Counted from the first letter of the stretch, positions 35,817-45,641 are shown. The stretch: DNA of 64,000 bases from Bacteriovoracaceae bacterium (GCA_024711325.1 JANJTC010000001.1:1-64000); one strand, 5' to 3'. Notes: generated from the sequence alone by a model not told the origin. Numbers and translations are program-made.

Positions 35817-37874
35817 TTAGAATTTGTAAGTCATACCAGCGTAGAGATTTCTATCCATCGCCCAGATCACACCATCTGATCTCACACGTGAATAATACTC
35901 ACGATCAAAAAGGTTGTTAATTCCCGCAGATGCCATCCAGTTTTGATTGAAGTTGTAATCAGCTGTCAGGTCAAACACTGTGTATGATGGAACTTCAAAG
36001 TTATCCGAGTTACCGTCATCACCAAAGTGGCTGCCCACGAAGACACCCATCAAGGCCACTTTAAGTTTGTTTTCCTTAGAATAGATAAGTCCAGCGCGAG
36101 TAATGGTCTTAGGAGCATACTGCGGAGTTTTATCTTTCTGAGAACCGCTAGTGAATTTTGCATCCAATACGGCAAGGTTAGCATAGAGGTTAAAGTCGCC
36201 CATTGGTTTAAGAGATTCTACCATTTGAGAAAGCTTAAACTCCGTTGCAATATCAAAACCTTTATGAGTAGCAGCGCCAACGTTGGTAACAACGTTATTA
36301 ACTTTACCGATTCTATTTTCATAACGAATCAGATAGGCCGAGACATCCCAGTTCAGAAGCTTCGTCTGCCCACGATAACCTAGTTCATGAGTGAGGATTT
36401 TAGAATCTTCGATATCACCGTCAAGAGTTTCACCACTTGCAGTAGGGATAGCATCACTCCATGTAAGAGGTTTATAGGCCTCTGAAGAGTTGGCATAAAG
36501 TTGTGAGTCATCAGTTAGGTGATAAGAAAGACCAATCCCGTAAAGAGGAACATTCTCCGTATTTTCACCTTCACGCTTATTACCCTTCTTCTCTTCAACA
36601 CTTTGATTGATATTCTCTACACGTAAACCAGGAGTTACCATCAGCTTTCCGAATGTGAATCTGTTCTCAGCGAAGAATGAGTTGGTGTGAGTTTCACGCT
36701 CACTTCTCTTGGTTACAGTTCCGTGGTTAGCATCGGCACGGGCCCCAGTTTCCTGAACGAGAGGAGAGATCAGGTGGTAAGATAAAAAGCCACCAGAGAA
36801 AGTGTGTTCGTTTCCGAATGCATTATAATTTTTCAAGTAACGAACTTCACCATTATAGCCATAGTACTTCTGGGATGTGATGTCGTTAGTTGTACCGTTA
36901 TAGATACCACCAAAGGCCGGAGCTGTTCCTCTTTTTTGCCTTTTAGAGTAACGGTTATAAGCTGTTGCCCAAAGATTCACATGGAGTTCTGAACTATCAT
37001 CAATTTTATGTTCAACACCACCGGCCACTTGGGCACGTGATACTTTTAAACGGTCGTGATTCTTTGAAGCTTTTCCAAGATCGTCACCGAATTCATTCAG
37101 ATCAGTTCCTGCTGTTTTTGCAAATCCACCAGTTTCACCATGATCAGAATTATAACCATTGAAACTGATTTTATATTTATTCTTACCTTTGAAGATATGG
37201 TCACGAATTTGAACGTAATCGGCCTCAAAGTTTGAATTGATCCTTTGAGGACCATCACCCTGGCGACGATAGTATTCAACAGCGTATGAGTGATCGCCTT
37301 TTGAACCATAGACAGCATTATTAGTGGACAAGAGGTTGTATGAACCGTAAGTCAAACCAACCTTACCAGAGGTCTTTTGACCTTTAGTGAGCGGATGGGA
37401 CATATAGTTAAGTACTCCACCAGGTTGTGGCCCATAAATAAGCCCGGCGCCGCCGCGGATAAACTGAACTTTTTCCATCATAGGAAGGGCTGGTGAAAAA
37501 TAATGGGCCGGATAGCCGTACATATCAGCTGGAACGGGTATTCCGTCTTGAAGAAGGAGTAAATTATATGACTCATGAGGATTACCCAGACCACGATAGG
37601 TAATGGCCGCAAGAGATTCATTCGGAATCTCAGAGATTAACAATCCCGGAGTTTGGGAAGTGGCCTGACGATAGTTGTTTGTCTGAAGCTGAGGAATTTC
37701 TTTAAGATCAGTAACAGTATTTTTCTTTCCAGAAAAAATCTGAGTACCTTTATTTTCTTCCCAAAATTCTGAAAATGAACCTGATTTGTCTTCAGCGACT
37801 TCAATTGTTTCGAGATTCTCTTGGGCCTGGGCCAAGGCCGGCAACATGAGAATAATAAAGAGAAACTTACTCAT
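35817..37874 (-). CDS. TonB-dependent outer-membrane receptor, FecA-like
   Basis: This 685-residue protein has a signal peptide (MSKFLFIILMLPALAQA), an ESLAAITYRGLG plug-domain core, the QDGIPVPADMYGYPAHYFSPALPMMEKVQFIRGGAG plug pattern, and a 22-strand barrel ending in an aromatic (AGMTYKF). No FecA-type N-terminal signalling extension is seen, so it is a simple receptor for iron chelates, heme, cobalamin or others. A terminator-like hairpin lies in its leader. No clear Fur box was found. Confidence 0.88.
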   Translation of the reverse strand: MSKFLFIILMLPALAQAQENLETIEVAEDKSGSFSEFWEENKGTQIFSGKKNTVTDLKEIPQLQTNNYRQATSQTPGLLISEIPNESLAAITYRGLGNPHESYNLLLLQDGIPVPADMYGYPAHYFSPALPMMEKVQFIRGGAGLIYGPQPGGVLNYMSHPLTKGQKTSGKVGLTYGSYNLLSTNNAVYGSKGDHSYAVEYYRRQGDGPQRINSNFEADYVQIRDHIFKGKNKYKISFNGYNSDHGETGGFAKTAGTDLNEFGDDLGKASKNHDRLKVSRAQVAGGVEHKIDDSSELHVNLWATAYNRYSKRQKRGTAPAFGGIYNGTTNDITSQKYYGYNGEVRYLKNYNAFGNEHTFSGGFLSYHLISPLVQETGARADANHGTVTKRSERETHTNSFFAENRFTFGKLMVTPGLRVENINQSVEEKKGNKREGENTENVPLYGIGLSYHLTDDSQLYANSSEAYKPLTWSDAIPTASGETLDGDIEDSKILTHELGYRGQTKLLNWDVSAYLIRYENRIGKVNNVVTNVGAATHKGFDIATEFKLSQMVESLKPMGDFNLYANLAVLDAKFTSGSQKDKTPQYAPKTITRAGLIYSKENKLKVALMGVFVGSHFGDDGNSDNFEVPSYTVFDLTADYNFNQNWMASAGINNLFDREYYSRVRSDGVIWAMDRNLYAGMTYKF

Positions 37875-37955
37875 AGCGTTACACCTTTTTAGTTAATGCA
37901 TATTATTGTTTGATATATAAAACATACGTTAAGTGTACTTGTCTAGAGTTTCTTT

Positions 37956-37987
37956 AAAAAACTCAAACCTTAGCAAGCCCTAAGGTT
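37956..37987 (-). terminator. terminator-like hairpin upstream of the TonB receptor
   Basis: On the minus strand AACCTTAG / CTAAGGTT (perfect 8-bp stem, 6-nt loop) is followed after 4 nt by TTTTTT. It lies 82-113 bp before the receptor start, so it may be an attenuator, or it may end an unseen transcript. The rest of the 345-bp gap (37875-38219) shows no gene. Confidence 0.45.
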
Positions 37988-38219
37988 CGACGAATTAGTT
38001 TGAATATTTTTTTTGAAAATTATTCAAATACATCACGCACTAGATTGAAGATCTTGTGAATTCCCAAATTATTTTAATGCAACTTCTGCCGCAAGATTTG
38101 CTGTGCAATTATTCTTCAGCGTTATGATTTCAGAGTGAAAAGTGTAAGTATTTTATACGATGACTTTCTATATTTTCTTGATAGCTTCCCTGTCGACTTT
38201 ATCTATCCAAGGAGAAAAT

Positions 38220-38726
38220 ATGAGACTCGTTTCCCTATTGGTTCTATTAGCGCTCTCTGTTTCCTGTGGGAAGGATGGCGGAGGAAGTGGAGGGGCTTCT
38301 TCATCGTCAACCGCTCAGAATAATGAATCCTGTGATTTGAATGGCAGGGCCGTGGCCTGCGAGTCTATTAGAGGCGCAGATGGACAGGGGATTGATCTAC
38401 TTGAATCCATGATCGATGTACCGGTGAAAATTACGGGTGCCGATATTCAATTTTTAGCGGATAAAACATCTGCAACAGAAGGGCGACGAATTTCCTGCAA
38501 AACACAAGTGAAAAACGGGGAGATCTATCGTTTTGCTCTTCGAGGAGACACTTTAGTCATGATGACTGGTGAAGGATCTTTTGAGATGAAACGCCTCAAT
38601 AGTGGCAGTGGGCTTGTCGGAACATGGATCTGGAAAGGTTATGTCGAGGAAGGTACTCACCTCATTCGGCAGATGACATTTCTTGGCAGTAATAGAGTGA
38701 TCATGCGAACCAGTTGCGAGCTGTAA
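38220..38726 (+). CDS. small lipoprotein of unknown function, 168 aa
   Basis: A lipoprotein signal (LALSVSCGKDGG) leads to a Gly/Ser/Thr linker and a small beta-rich domain with four further Cys, presumably two disulfides (CDLNGRAVACE; SCKTQV; TSCEL). It resembles other short predator-type lipoproteins but has no named family. AAGGAG precedes the ATG and a strong terminator follows. Confidence 0.68.
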   Translation: MRLVSLLVLLALSVSCGKDGGGSGGASSSSTAQNNESCDLNGRAVACESIRGADGQGIDLLESMIDVPVKITGADIQFLADKTSATEGRRISCKTQVKNGEIYRFALRGDTLVMMTGEGSFEMKRLNSGSGLVGTWIWKGYVEEGTHLIRQMTFLGSNRVIMRTSCEL

Positions 38727-38730
38727 TCGT

Positions 38731-38763
38731 AAAAAGGGGCCCTATAATTGGGCCCCTTCTTTT

Positions 38764-38765
<2 letters not shown>
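38731..38765. terminator. bidirectional terminator
   Basis: GGGGCCC / GGGCCCC stem (38736-38742, 38750-38756) with A-run before and TTCTTTTTT after. It ends the lipoprotein gene and, on the other strand, fadA. Confidence 0.92.
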
Positions 38766-39933
<1,168 letters not shown>

Positions 39934-39942
39934 TTAATCCTC

Positions 39943-42087
39943 TTAATAATAAGTTTTATTTTCTGCTGCGAGACCTTTCATGTAGGGAGTGAACTCGTAC
40001 ATGTGACCGATTGAATGGTACTTCCCGGATAATTCTTCCAGTTTTTTTAGACCGATTGAATCAGCATACTTCAGGGCACCAGCACGGAATGGAGGGAAGC
40101 CAAGACCTAAGAGAAGTCCCATATCCACTTCAACCGGAGTGTTCACAATTTTATCTTCCAAACAGCGTGAAGATTCAACGATCATCGGAATCATCATGCG
40201 CATGATGATGTCTTCATCTGTGACTTCCACTTGGTTTTTGATAACAGGTTTAATCAGTTCATACACTGCAGGATTAACTTTCTTAACCTGTTTACCTTTT
40301 TTATCCGTTTCATATTCATAAAAGCCAAGATTGTTTTTTTGTCCAAGGCGTTTGTTCTCGTACATGACTTCAAGAATGGTTTTAGATGAGTAGGCCATGC
40401 GATCCGGGAAGGCATCGGCCATGATCTTAGAAGCATGGACACCGGTGTCTATCCCTACAACATCCAGAAGATAGGCCGGACCCATGGGCCAGCCAAATTT
40501 CTCCATGACTTTATCAATGCGTTGGAAATCCACACCATCTTCCAGTAAATGAACAAATCCTTTGAAGTAAGGGAATAAAATTCTATTTACCAGAAAGCCC
40601 GCACAATCATTTACGACAATGGGAGTTTTACCCATCTGGTTTGCATAGTTTACCGCCTGGGCAATAGTTTCTTCGGAAGTCTTCTCTCCACGAATAATCT
40701 CTACTAGCGGCATCCGATGGACTGGATTGAAGAAATGCATCCCGCAGAACTTTTCAGGACGGGAGAGACCTTCGGCCAGTTTGGTAATAGAGATAGTTGA
40801 AGTGTTTGAGGCAAGAACTGTATCTGGAGAAGTTACCTTCTCTACATCTGCAAGGACTGCCTTTTTTACTTTTTCATTCTCTACCACGGCCTCAACCACA
40901 AATTGAGTTTGATTGAAATCGGCGTATGAAAGAGTGGGGGTGATACTGGCAATAACCCTGGCCATCTTTTCAGGAGTTGATTTTTTACGTTCGACAGCTT
41001 TAAGGAGGAGTTTACTGGCCTCATTCATCCCCAGATCCAGTTGTTCGTGTTTGATGTCCTTCATGAGAACGGCAACACCACTGGAAGCTGATTGATAGGC
41101 TATCCCCCCGCCCATAATTCCGGCACCCAGAACTGCACCTAATTGAGTGGGTTTAGCATTCTTTGTAATACTCTTAGAAACTTTTTTCAAATATTGGTCA
41201 CCCAGGAAGACCTGGGTCAGACACTCAGCGGTTTTAGTTTTGGCACAAAAAGCGAATGTTTCACCTTCCAGTGTCAGGGCCTCATCACGGTTTAAGCGAC
41301 TGGCCTTCTGCATAGTCTCTACCGCTTTTACTGGTGCCGGATAGTTTGGACCGGCCATGGCGGCCACGAAGGCCTTGGAACCATCAAAGCTCATCATGGA
41401 TTCAACTTTATCTAATTTCAGAGGAGATTTTTTTTCTTCTACTCGGGCCTTCCAATCAAGTTCGCCGCTAATACATTTCTCCAAAAGTTTAAGGCCTGCA
41501 GCTTCTAAATTTACATCCTCAACAATTCCATCAATAGCACCAAACTTCAGAGCTTCTTCTGCTTTGTAGTGCTTGGCCCCTGTGATCCACTCAATGGCGT
41601 GATCTGCACCGATAAGTCTGGGAAGACGAACGGTTCCACCCCATCCGGGAATAATTCCCAGTTTGGTCTCTGGCAATCCCATGGCGGCCTTAGGAGTTGC
41701 CAGTCGGTAGTCCATAGTAAGAGTGACTTCACAGCCACCGCCAAGAGCGAAGCCATTAACAAGGGCAACTTTGGGAAATGGCAAATCTTCATAACCGCTA
41801 AAAATTTGATTAATTCCAGCTATCCAGGTTTTCATTTCTTCTTCAGTTTTTTTGAAATGATCCAGGAATTCAGTGATGTCGGCCCCAAAGATAAAGCCAC
41901 TTGCTTTACCAGATGTAAAAAGCAGACCACGGGCCTTCTGTTTTTTTATGACTTCCAACATCTCACCCATTTCTTTTAAAGAAACAGCATTGAGGACGTT
42001 AGCGGTTTGATCTTTTAAATCGTAAACAACTTTTAAAATATCATTGGGGAGAGTTTCGAGGCGGAATGCCTGACCATTAAATAACAT
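39943..42087 (-). CDS. fadB: multifunctional fatty-acid oxidation complex alpha subunit
   Basis: This 714-residue protein has an N-terminal enoyl-CoA hydratase domain (GFALGGGCEVTLTMDYRLA with Glu; LPETKLGIIPGWGGTVRLPRL) and a C-terminal 3-hydroxyacyl-CoA dehydrogenase (GAGIMGGGIAYQSA NAD site; HFFNPVHRMPLVEII). GGAG precedes the ATG. The Shine-Dalgarno is part of an 11-bp inverted repeat (42095-42138), suggesting control of translation or binding of a regulator. Confidence 0.95.
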   Translation of the reverse strand: MLFNGQAFRLETLPNDILKVVYDLKDQTANVLNAVSLKEMGEMLEVIKKQKARGLLFTSGKASGFIFGADITEFLDHFKKTEEEMKTWIAGINQIFSGYEDLPFPKVALVNGFALGGGCEVTLTMDYRLATPKAAMGLPETKLGIIPGWGGTVRLPRLIGADHAIEWITGAKHYKAEEALKFGAIDGIVEDVNLEAAGLKLLEKCISGELDWKARVEEKKSPLKLDKVESMMSFDGSKAFVAAMAGPNYPAPVKAVETMQKASRLNRDEALTLEGETFAFCAKTKTAECLTQVFLGDQYLKKVSKSITKNAKPTQLGAVLGAGIMGGGIAYQSASSGVAVLMKDIKHEQLDLGMNEASKLLLKAVERKKSTPEKMARVIASITPTLSYADFNQTQFVVEAVVENEKVKKAVLADVEKVTSPDTVLASNTSTISITKLAEGLSRPEKFCGMHFFNPVHRMPLVEIIRGEKTSEETIAQAVNYANQMGKTPIVVNDCAGFLVNRILFPYFKGFVHLLEDGVDFQRIDKVMEKFGWPMGPAYLLDVVGIDTGVHASKIMADAFPDRMAYSSKTILEVMYENKRLGQKNNLGFYEYETDKKGKQVKKVNPAVYELIKPVIKNQVEVTDEDIIMRMMIPMIVESSRCLEDKIVNTPVEVDMGLLLGLGFPPFRAGALKYADSIGLKKLEELSGKYHSIGHMYEFTPYMKGLAAENKTYY

Positions 42088-42094
42088 AGTGACT

Positions 42095-42138
42095 CCTTCA
42101 TCAGATCAGAAATAAGAAACATTGTACTCTGATGAAGG
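42095..42138 (-). promoter_or_regulatory. inverted repeat covering the fadB ribosome site
   Basis: CCTTCATCAGA and TCTGATGAAGG are perfect 11-bp arms 22 nt apart. On the minus-strand RNA the second arm holds GAAGG of the fadB Shine-Dalgarno sequence, so the stem would hide it. It could instead be a bipartite protein operator. Confidence 0.6.
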
Positions 42139-42159
42139 GGAAAACTCTAAAAGAGAATA

Positions 42160-42639
42160 CTAGAGTAATTTCGACAAATCTTTTTTGATGTCTTCCGGTT
42201 TGTCAGTAGGGGCATAACGCTTCACAACCTGGCCTTCACGATTAACTAAAAACTTGGTGAAATTCCATTTAATCGCTTCAGTTCCTAGTAACCCCGGGCG
42301 TTCCTTTTTCAAAAACTGATACAAGGGAGCGGCGTTTTCTCCATTGACGTCAATTTTTTCAAAAAGAGGAAACTTCACGTCATAGGTAAGATTACAGAAG
42401 TTTTTGATTTCCTCTGAGTCCCCCGGTTCCTGGGAACCAAATTGGTTGCATGGAAAACCTAACACCACCACATGCTCCTTGAGCTCTTCAAAGAGTTCTT
42501 CCAGGCCCTTGTATTGGGGTGTAAATCCACACTTGCTGGCGACATTGACGATGAGAAGATATTTCCCTTTATATTGGGAGAGAGAAATCTCCTGACCATT
42601 GATATCTTTAACTGTGTAATCAAAAACAGATTTTGCCAT
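42160..42639 (-). CDS. glutathione peroxidase family protein
   Basis: A 159-residue GPx with peroxidatic Cys37 (VASKCGFTPQ), then FPCNQFGSQEPG with Gln and the second Cys, and KWNFTKFLVN with Trp. It is the cysteine form, commonly thioredoxin-dependent and monomeric. It reduces hydrogen or lipid peroxides. AAGGGG precedes the ATG. It lies upstream of fadB on the same strand. Confidence 0.93.
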   Translation of the reverse strand: MAKSVFDYTVKDINGQEISLSQYKGKYLLIVNVASKCGFTPQYKGLEELFEELKEHVVVLGFPCNQFGSQEPGDSEEIKNFCNLTYDVKFPLFEKIDVNGENAAPLYQFLKKERPGLLGTEAIKWNFTKFLVNREGQVVKRYAPTDKPEDIKKDLSKLL

Positions 42640-42701
42640 TTAAGGCCCCTTCAATTAGGATTTGCGCATGATTCTTAATAATCTTATCCTACAAATTTCA
42701 T

Positions 42702-43316
42702 ATGAGCCAGCGTAGGGCGGGACATATTCACCGCTGCTTAAATTGCCGGGTGAACCAATTTTTTTGTGTCTGCTCTCATCTTAGATCATTTGAGATTCAA
42801 ACCAATGTCTCTTTAGTGGTTCATGTGCGGGAATTAAAACTCACCTCGAATACGGCCCAGTTCGCTGAAAAAATGTTACCAAAACAGGCCCAGATTATGA
42901 TCCGCGGCCGGATGAATGACCAGTTTGAATCGGCCCCCATCTTATCCAGAGAAGGGCGGGCGCTTTTTTTATATCCTCATGAAGATGCTCTGGAACTGAA
43001 TGAAGATTTCAAAGAAAATTTTCCAGGACCTTATCATTTAGTCATCCCTGATGGTAATTGGCAGCAGGCAAGAAAAGTCCGGCAGAGGGAAGAAGGATTC
43101 AGCTCCCTACCGGCAGTGAAACTTCCTCCCGGAATTCTCAGTGAGTATGGTTTAAGAAAAGCACAGCATCCAGAATGGGTCTCGACTTACGAAGCGATGG
43201 CCCATGCACTTGGCATTCTCGAAGGCCCGGAAGTCAAAGATAAGCTTCTCGCTTTTTTTAGAATTTGGGTGACCAACACTCAGAAAGCTCGCTCTGGTGA
43301 CTTTAGTCTGGATTAA
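42702..43316 (+). CDS. DTW-domain tRNA-uridine aminocarboxypropyltransferase, copy 1
   Basis: The protein has 204 residues. The N-terminal zinc-like knuckle CLNCRVNQFFCVC and the family motif region (PDGNWQQARKV, in place of D-T-W) are present. E. coli TapT of this family makes acp3U47 in tRNA by transferring the aminocarboxypropyl group of SAM. A second DTW protein is at 63166. No clear ribosome site; the gene may be leaderless or poorly expressed. Confidence 0.82.
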   Translation: MSQRRAGHIHRCLNCRVNQFFCVCSHLRSFEIQTNVSLVVHVRELKLTSNTAQFAEKMLPKQAQIMIRGRMNDQFESAPILSREGRALFLYPHEDALELNEDFKENFPGPYHLVIPDGNWQQARKVRQREEGFSSLPAVKLPPGILSEYGLRKAQHPEWVSTYEAMAHALGILEGPEVKDKLLAFFRIWVTNTQKARSGDFSLD

Positions 43317-44053
43317 GCTGCCAGGATATCAATCTTCTCTGATTCAATGAATCCTTTTAATAGATTTAAGGCCTCAGCATGGAGCTGACAGATTCTTCCT
43401 TCTGAAAGATTCACTACTTTTGAAATTTCAAAGAAGTTTAAATCTTCAAAATACTTCAGGGTCACTATGAGTCTCATCGTTCGGGGAAGCTCATCCATCA
43501 CCACTCCTAAGGTTTTTTTAAGGGAGTAGTTTTCAAACTCAGAATTCTGAAGTCCGGTTAATTGAAAGGTTTCACCTTCTACATACTGCTTAATGGTGTC
43601 ACCACTTTCATATTGCTCCAGTCTGATCATGTCTTTTGATTTAAAAGGAAGCACATTTGACATCTCCATTGATGTAGGTGCTCGACCTAATTCTTCAGTC
43701 AGACTGCTTTTGGCACGTTTATATTTTTTCTGCTTATTTCGCTCAGAACGGGTCATCCAGTCCTGTTTTCTTAGCTCATCAATGATTTCTCCGCGGATAC
43801 GGAATTCAGCGTAGGTTTTAAATTGATTCTTCTTATCTTTCTTATACTTATTCATGGCATCGATCAGCCCGATGACTCCCACCATGACTAAGTCCTCAAA
43901 TTCAAGGACCTGATGATACTGATAGTGATAGTGCTTGGCCCAGTACCGGATTGTGGGCATGAAATTTTTTATGATTTCCTGCCGAGAAGAGTCTTGAGGA
44001 TTATTTTTTGATTCCACTGCTGCCTCCGTATTTATGTGAGCATTGTCACACAT
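43313..44053 (-). CDS. FliA/sigma-28-like RNA polymerase sigma factor
   Basis: This 246-residue sigma-70-class factor has region 2 (LEFEDLVMVGVIGLIDAMNKYKKDKKNQFKTYAEFRIRGEIIDELRKQDW) with the FliA-type KFxTYAxxRIRG signature, a region 3 (TEELGRAPTSMEMSNVL) and region 4 (LPRTMRLIVTLKYFEDLNFFEISKVVNLSEGRICQLHAEAL). It has no region 1.1. FliA-type factors direct flagellar or other specialised genes; no flagellar genes are in the window. It ends with a 4-bp convergent overlap on the DTW gene. Confidence 0.9.
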   Translation of the reverse strand: MCDNAHINTEAAVESKNNPQDSSRQEIIKNFMPTIRYWAKHYHYQYHQVLEFEDLVMVGVIGLIDAMNKYKKDKKNQFKTYAEFRIRGEIIDELRKQDWMTRSERNKQKKYKRAKSSLTEELGRAPTSMEMSNVLPFKSKDMIRLEQYESGDTIKQYVEGETFQLTGLQNSEFENYSLKKTLGVVMDELPRTMRLIVTLKYFEDLNFFEISKVVNLSEGRICQLHAEALNLLKGFIESEKIDILAA

Positions 44054-44146
44054 AACGGGGCCCAGATTTAGGGGTACCGTAAGTCTAAGGGGTTAGACCC
44101 ACGGTCATATAAATTTAAGGGTTAAACGATTGAAAAATTGCCACCA

Positions 44147-44413
44147 TTAGTTGGCAATCAGATCTAACTCGGCTTCTTCTTCCATGAGAGCTTCCGGAGT
44201 GGTTAACCATTCGGTGTACTCGTGAATATCCAGAATTTCATCGCGAAAAATAACCACACGCCAGTTGGCCTGTTCCTGGTCCAGCGACACTACATCGTGC
44301 TGATCTAGAACCCTTTCGCGGATGGAAAGAGGCATACTTGAAAAAGATTCTTCCTCTTCCAGACGAAGAATTTTTTTACTTTTCATGAGGTAGTAGTGTG
44401 GATTCATGAACAT
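44147..44413 (-). CDS. small acidic hypothetical protein, 88 aa
   Basis: An acidic, soluble protein (Glu-rich C-terminus LMEEEAELDLIAN) with an IHEYTEWLTT segment. AGGAGG at 44418-44423 lies 4 nt before an ATG at 44413; another in-frame ATG is two codons on. No family recognised. Confidence 0.55.
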   Translation of the reverse strand: MFMNPHYYLMKSKKILRLEEEESFSSMPLSIRERVLDQHDVVSLDQEQANWRVVIFRDEILDIHEYTEWLTTPEALMEEEAELDLIAN

Positions 44414-44565
44414 CACCCTCCTGGTGAATTAGTGGAGGAATTAATCTTTAATTCCTATCTTAAAAAGATGGTTTCATAGAAAAAAAGACTTCACAATACC
44501 TACACTGAAAAATTTTTATCAAATGTTCTTTCACCATTGGAATCTACTCAACTTTTCGCCCCCAT

Positions 44566-44604
44566 GGTGGCCCTGGTGACATCAACCTAAGGTCACTGTG
44601 GCCC
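44566..44604 (+). promoter_or_regulatory. candidate upstream activator site for the sigma-54-type promoter
   Basis: GGTGGCCCTGGTGAC (44566-44580) with a downstream GTCAC gives an inverted repeat, and TGGCCCTG recurs at 44599. A matching site GGTGCCACAGTGAC stands at 45446. Each lies about 90-100 bp before a sigma-54-type promoter, the usual distance for enhancer-binding proteins. Confidence 0.45.
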
Positions 44605-44656
44605 TGATGATTTCAGTCTAAGCTTCTAAGTTATAGATTCTTTATAAAACCTCATT

Positions 44657-44672
44657 TGGCATGAATCCTGCT
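44657..44672 (+). promoter_or_regulatory. sigma-54-type promoter
   Basis: TGGCATGAATCCTGCT matches the -24/-12 consensus TGGCACG-N4-TTGCW with GG-GC spacing of 12. Predicted start about 44683. It drives a 157-nt leader and a 29-residue micropeptide. Confidence 0.75.
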
Positions 44673-44793
44673 CCTCTAGTTAATGAAACTGATGACCCCG
44701 CCAGGATGGTAGGAGAGTCAGAATCACTAGATGAACTTTAAAGTGGTGAGCCTCAGGGAAAAGAGCGATGAGAGTCCAAGGTTAGGGCCCATC

Positions 44794-44818
44794 TGGTTCA
44801 AGGACGAACCAATTTTTT
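44794..44818 (+). terminator. terminator-like hairpin in the micropeptide leader
   Basis: TGGTTC / GAACCA (44794-44799, 44806-44811) with a 6-nt loop runs into ATTTTTT. It lies between the promoter and the ribosome site (44829-44835), so it may release a ~130-nt RNA and let only read-through reach the coding frame. Confidence 0.6.
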
Positions 44819-44839
44819 ATTAACGATAAGGAGGAATTT

Positions 44840-44929
44840 ATGGAGGAGATGCTGGTGCTTGGTGCAGTTATGATTTCTTCTGTGAGTTTTTCTTTATTTT
44901 TTCAAAAGATCTTCTCCCGAAAGAAGTAA
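44840..44929 (+). CDS. sigma-54-driven 29-residue membrane micropeptide
   Basis: AAGGAGG at 44828-44834 precedes the ATG. The product begins MEEMLVLGAVMISSVSFSLF and ends in a basic tail (FSRKK), i.e. one transmembrane helix with a cytoplasmic positive end. It is related in start and shape to the peptide at 45642, and both stand behind sigma-54-type promoters. Function unknown. Confidence 0.6.
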   Translation: MEEMLVLGAVMISSVSFSLFFQKIFSRKK

Positions 44930-44990
44930 TGACCCTGTCAAAATTATAGAGTGGCTTGATAATAATGGCACTGGTCCATAAGCTCTCTCT

Positions 44991-45437
44991 ATGAAAAAAC
45001 TATTTATCCTCTTAAGTCTGATTCCGCTCACTTCATTGGCGAATCCTGAACCTGCTAAATTACGTTACGGGGTGGATTTCATCCTGGAAAAAGTCCTGGA
45101 GAAAAAACGTCTGGCCCACAGACCGGAAATTCCATTTCCTACTTTCCATTATGAAAGTTCAACTCCTTTAAAACAATTTCAGGACGCCATTGAACCTCAG
45201 TGGGGATTTCGTCCTGAACGCATCACCAATGCCTTTGCTCACGCTTTAAATGAAATCTATATTCTGGATGAGGCCGCATACTACGAACGCACTCAACGTT
45301 GTATGGATGACTCTGTTGCTCATGAGCTTGTTCATTATCTTCAGGATAAGTATCAAGGGTATGATTTAAATGATGAGAGCCTGGAGTGGGAAGCAGTTGA
45401 AGTTCAGACCGCCTTTCGGGAAGAGTATTGTCGATAA
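44991..45437 (+). CDS. exported HELVH protein, 148 aa
   Basis: A signal peptide (MKKLFILLSLIPLTSLA) is followed by a small helical domain with HELVHYLQDKY near residue 110, which matches the HExxH zinc site, and two Cys (QRCMDD and EEYCR). The motif resembles the DUF6647-type or minigluzincin proteins; a third ligand is not obvious, so activity is unsure. No ribosome site is seen before the ATG. Confidence 0.62.
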   Translation: MKKLFILLSLIPLTSLANPEPAKLRYGVDFILEKVLEKKRLAHRPEIPFPTFHYESSTPLKQFQDAIEPQWGFRPERITNAFAHALNEIYILDEAAYYERTQRCMDDSVAHELVHYLQDKYQGYDLNDESLEWEAVEVQTAFREEYCR

Positions 45438-45445
45438 CCACTAGC

Positions 45446-45479
45446 GGTGCCACAGTGACTTCACCGTGGTGCCATCACT
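45446..45479 (+). promoter_or_regulatory. candidate upstream activator site
   Basis: GGTGCCACAGTGAC and a second GGTGCCATC (45468-45476) form direct repeats. The first closely matches the site at 44566. It is 101 bp before the sigma-54-type promoter at 45547. Confidence 0.45.
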
Positions 45480-45546
45480 TCTGTCTTTAATGTCACCAAT
45501 ATCACCATCGCTTCGCTAAATACTTGAACTTTCATCATCTCAAAAC

Positions 45547-45562
45547 TGGCACGATTCCTGCT
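45547..45562 (+). promoter_or_regulatory. sigma-54-type promoter
   Basis: TGGCACGATTCCTGCT is a near-perfect -24/-12 element. Predicted start about 45573, giving a ~70-nt leader to the 33-residue micropeptide. Confidence 0.8.
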
Positions 45563-45641
45563 TTATAGAATTCAACGGGACACTAGGATGGTGACTCAAA
45601 AGACATGCAGGGAAGCAGACAGGGCAACCGAGGAGTGACAA

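Noticed and set aside
37999..38028. TTTGAATA/TATTCAAA inverted repeat in the gap upstream of the TonB receptor
   Set aside because: The arms are AT-only with a long spacer and may be chance in such AT-rich DNA; I could not assign it to a regulator.
38085..38104. TGCCGCAAGATTTGCT before the 38220 lipoprotein as a sigma-54 promoter
   Set aside because: The conserved GG is not present and two -24 bases differ. Spacing alone does not support it.
37875..38219. Fur box before the TonB receptor
   Set aside because: AT-rich stretches such as GCATATTATTG resemble one loosely, but no 19-bp match to the Fur consensus can be supported.
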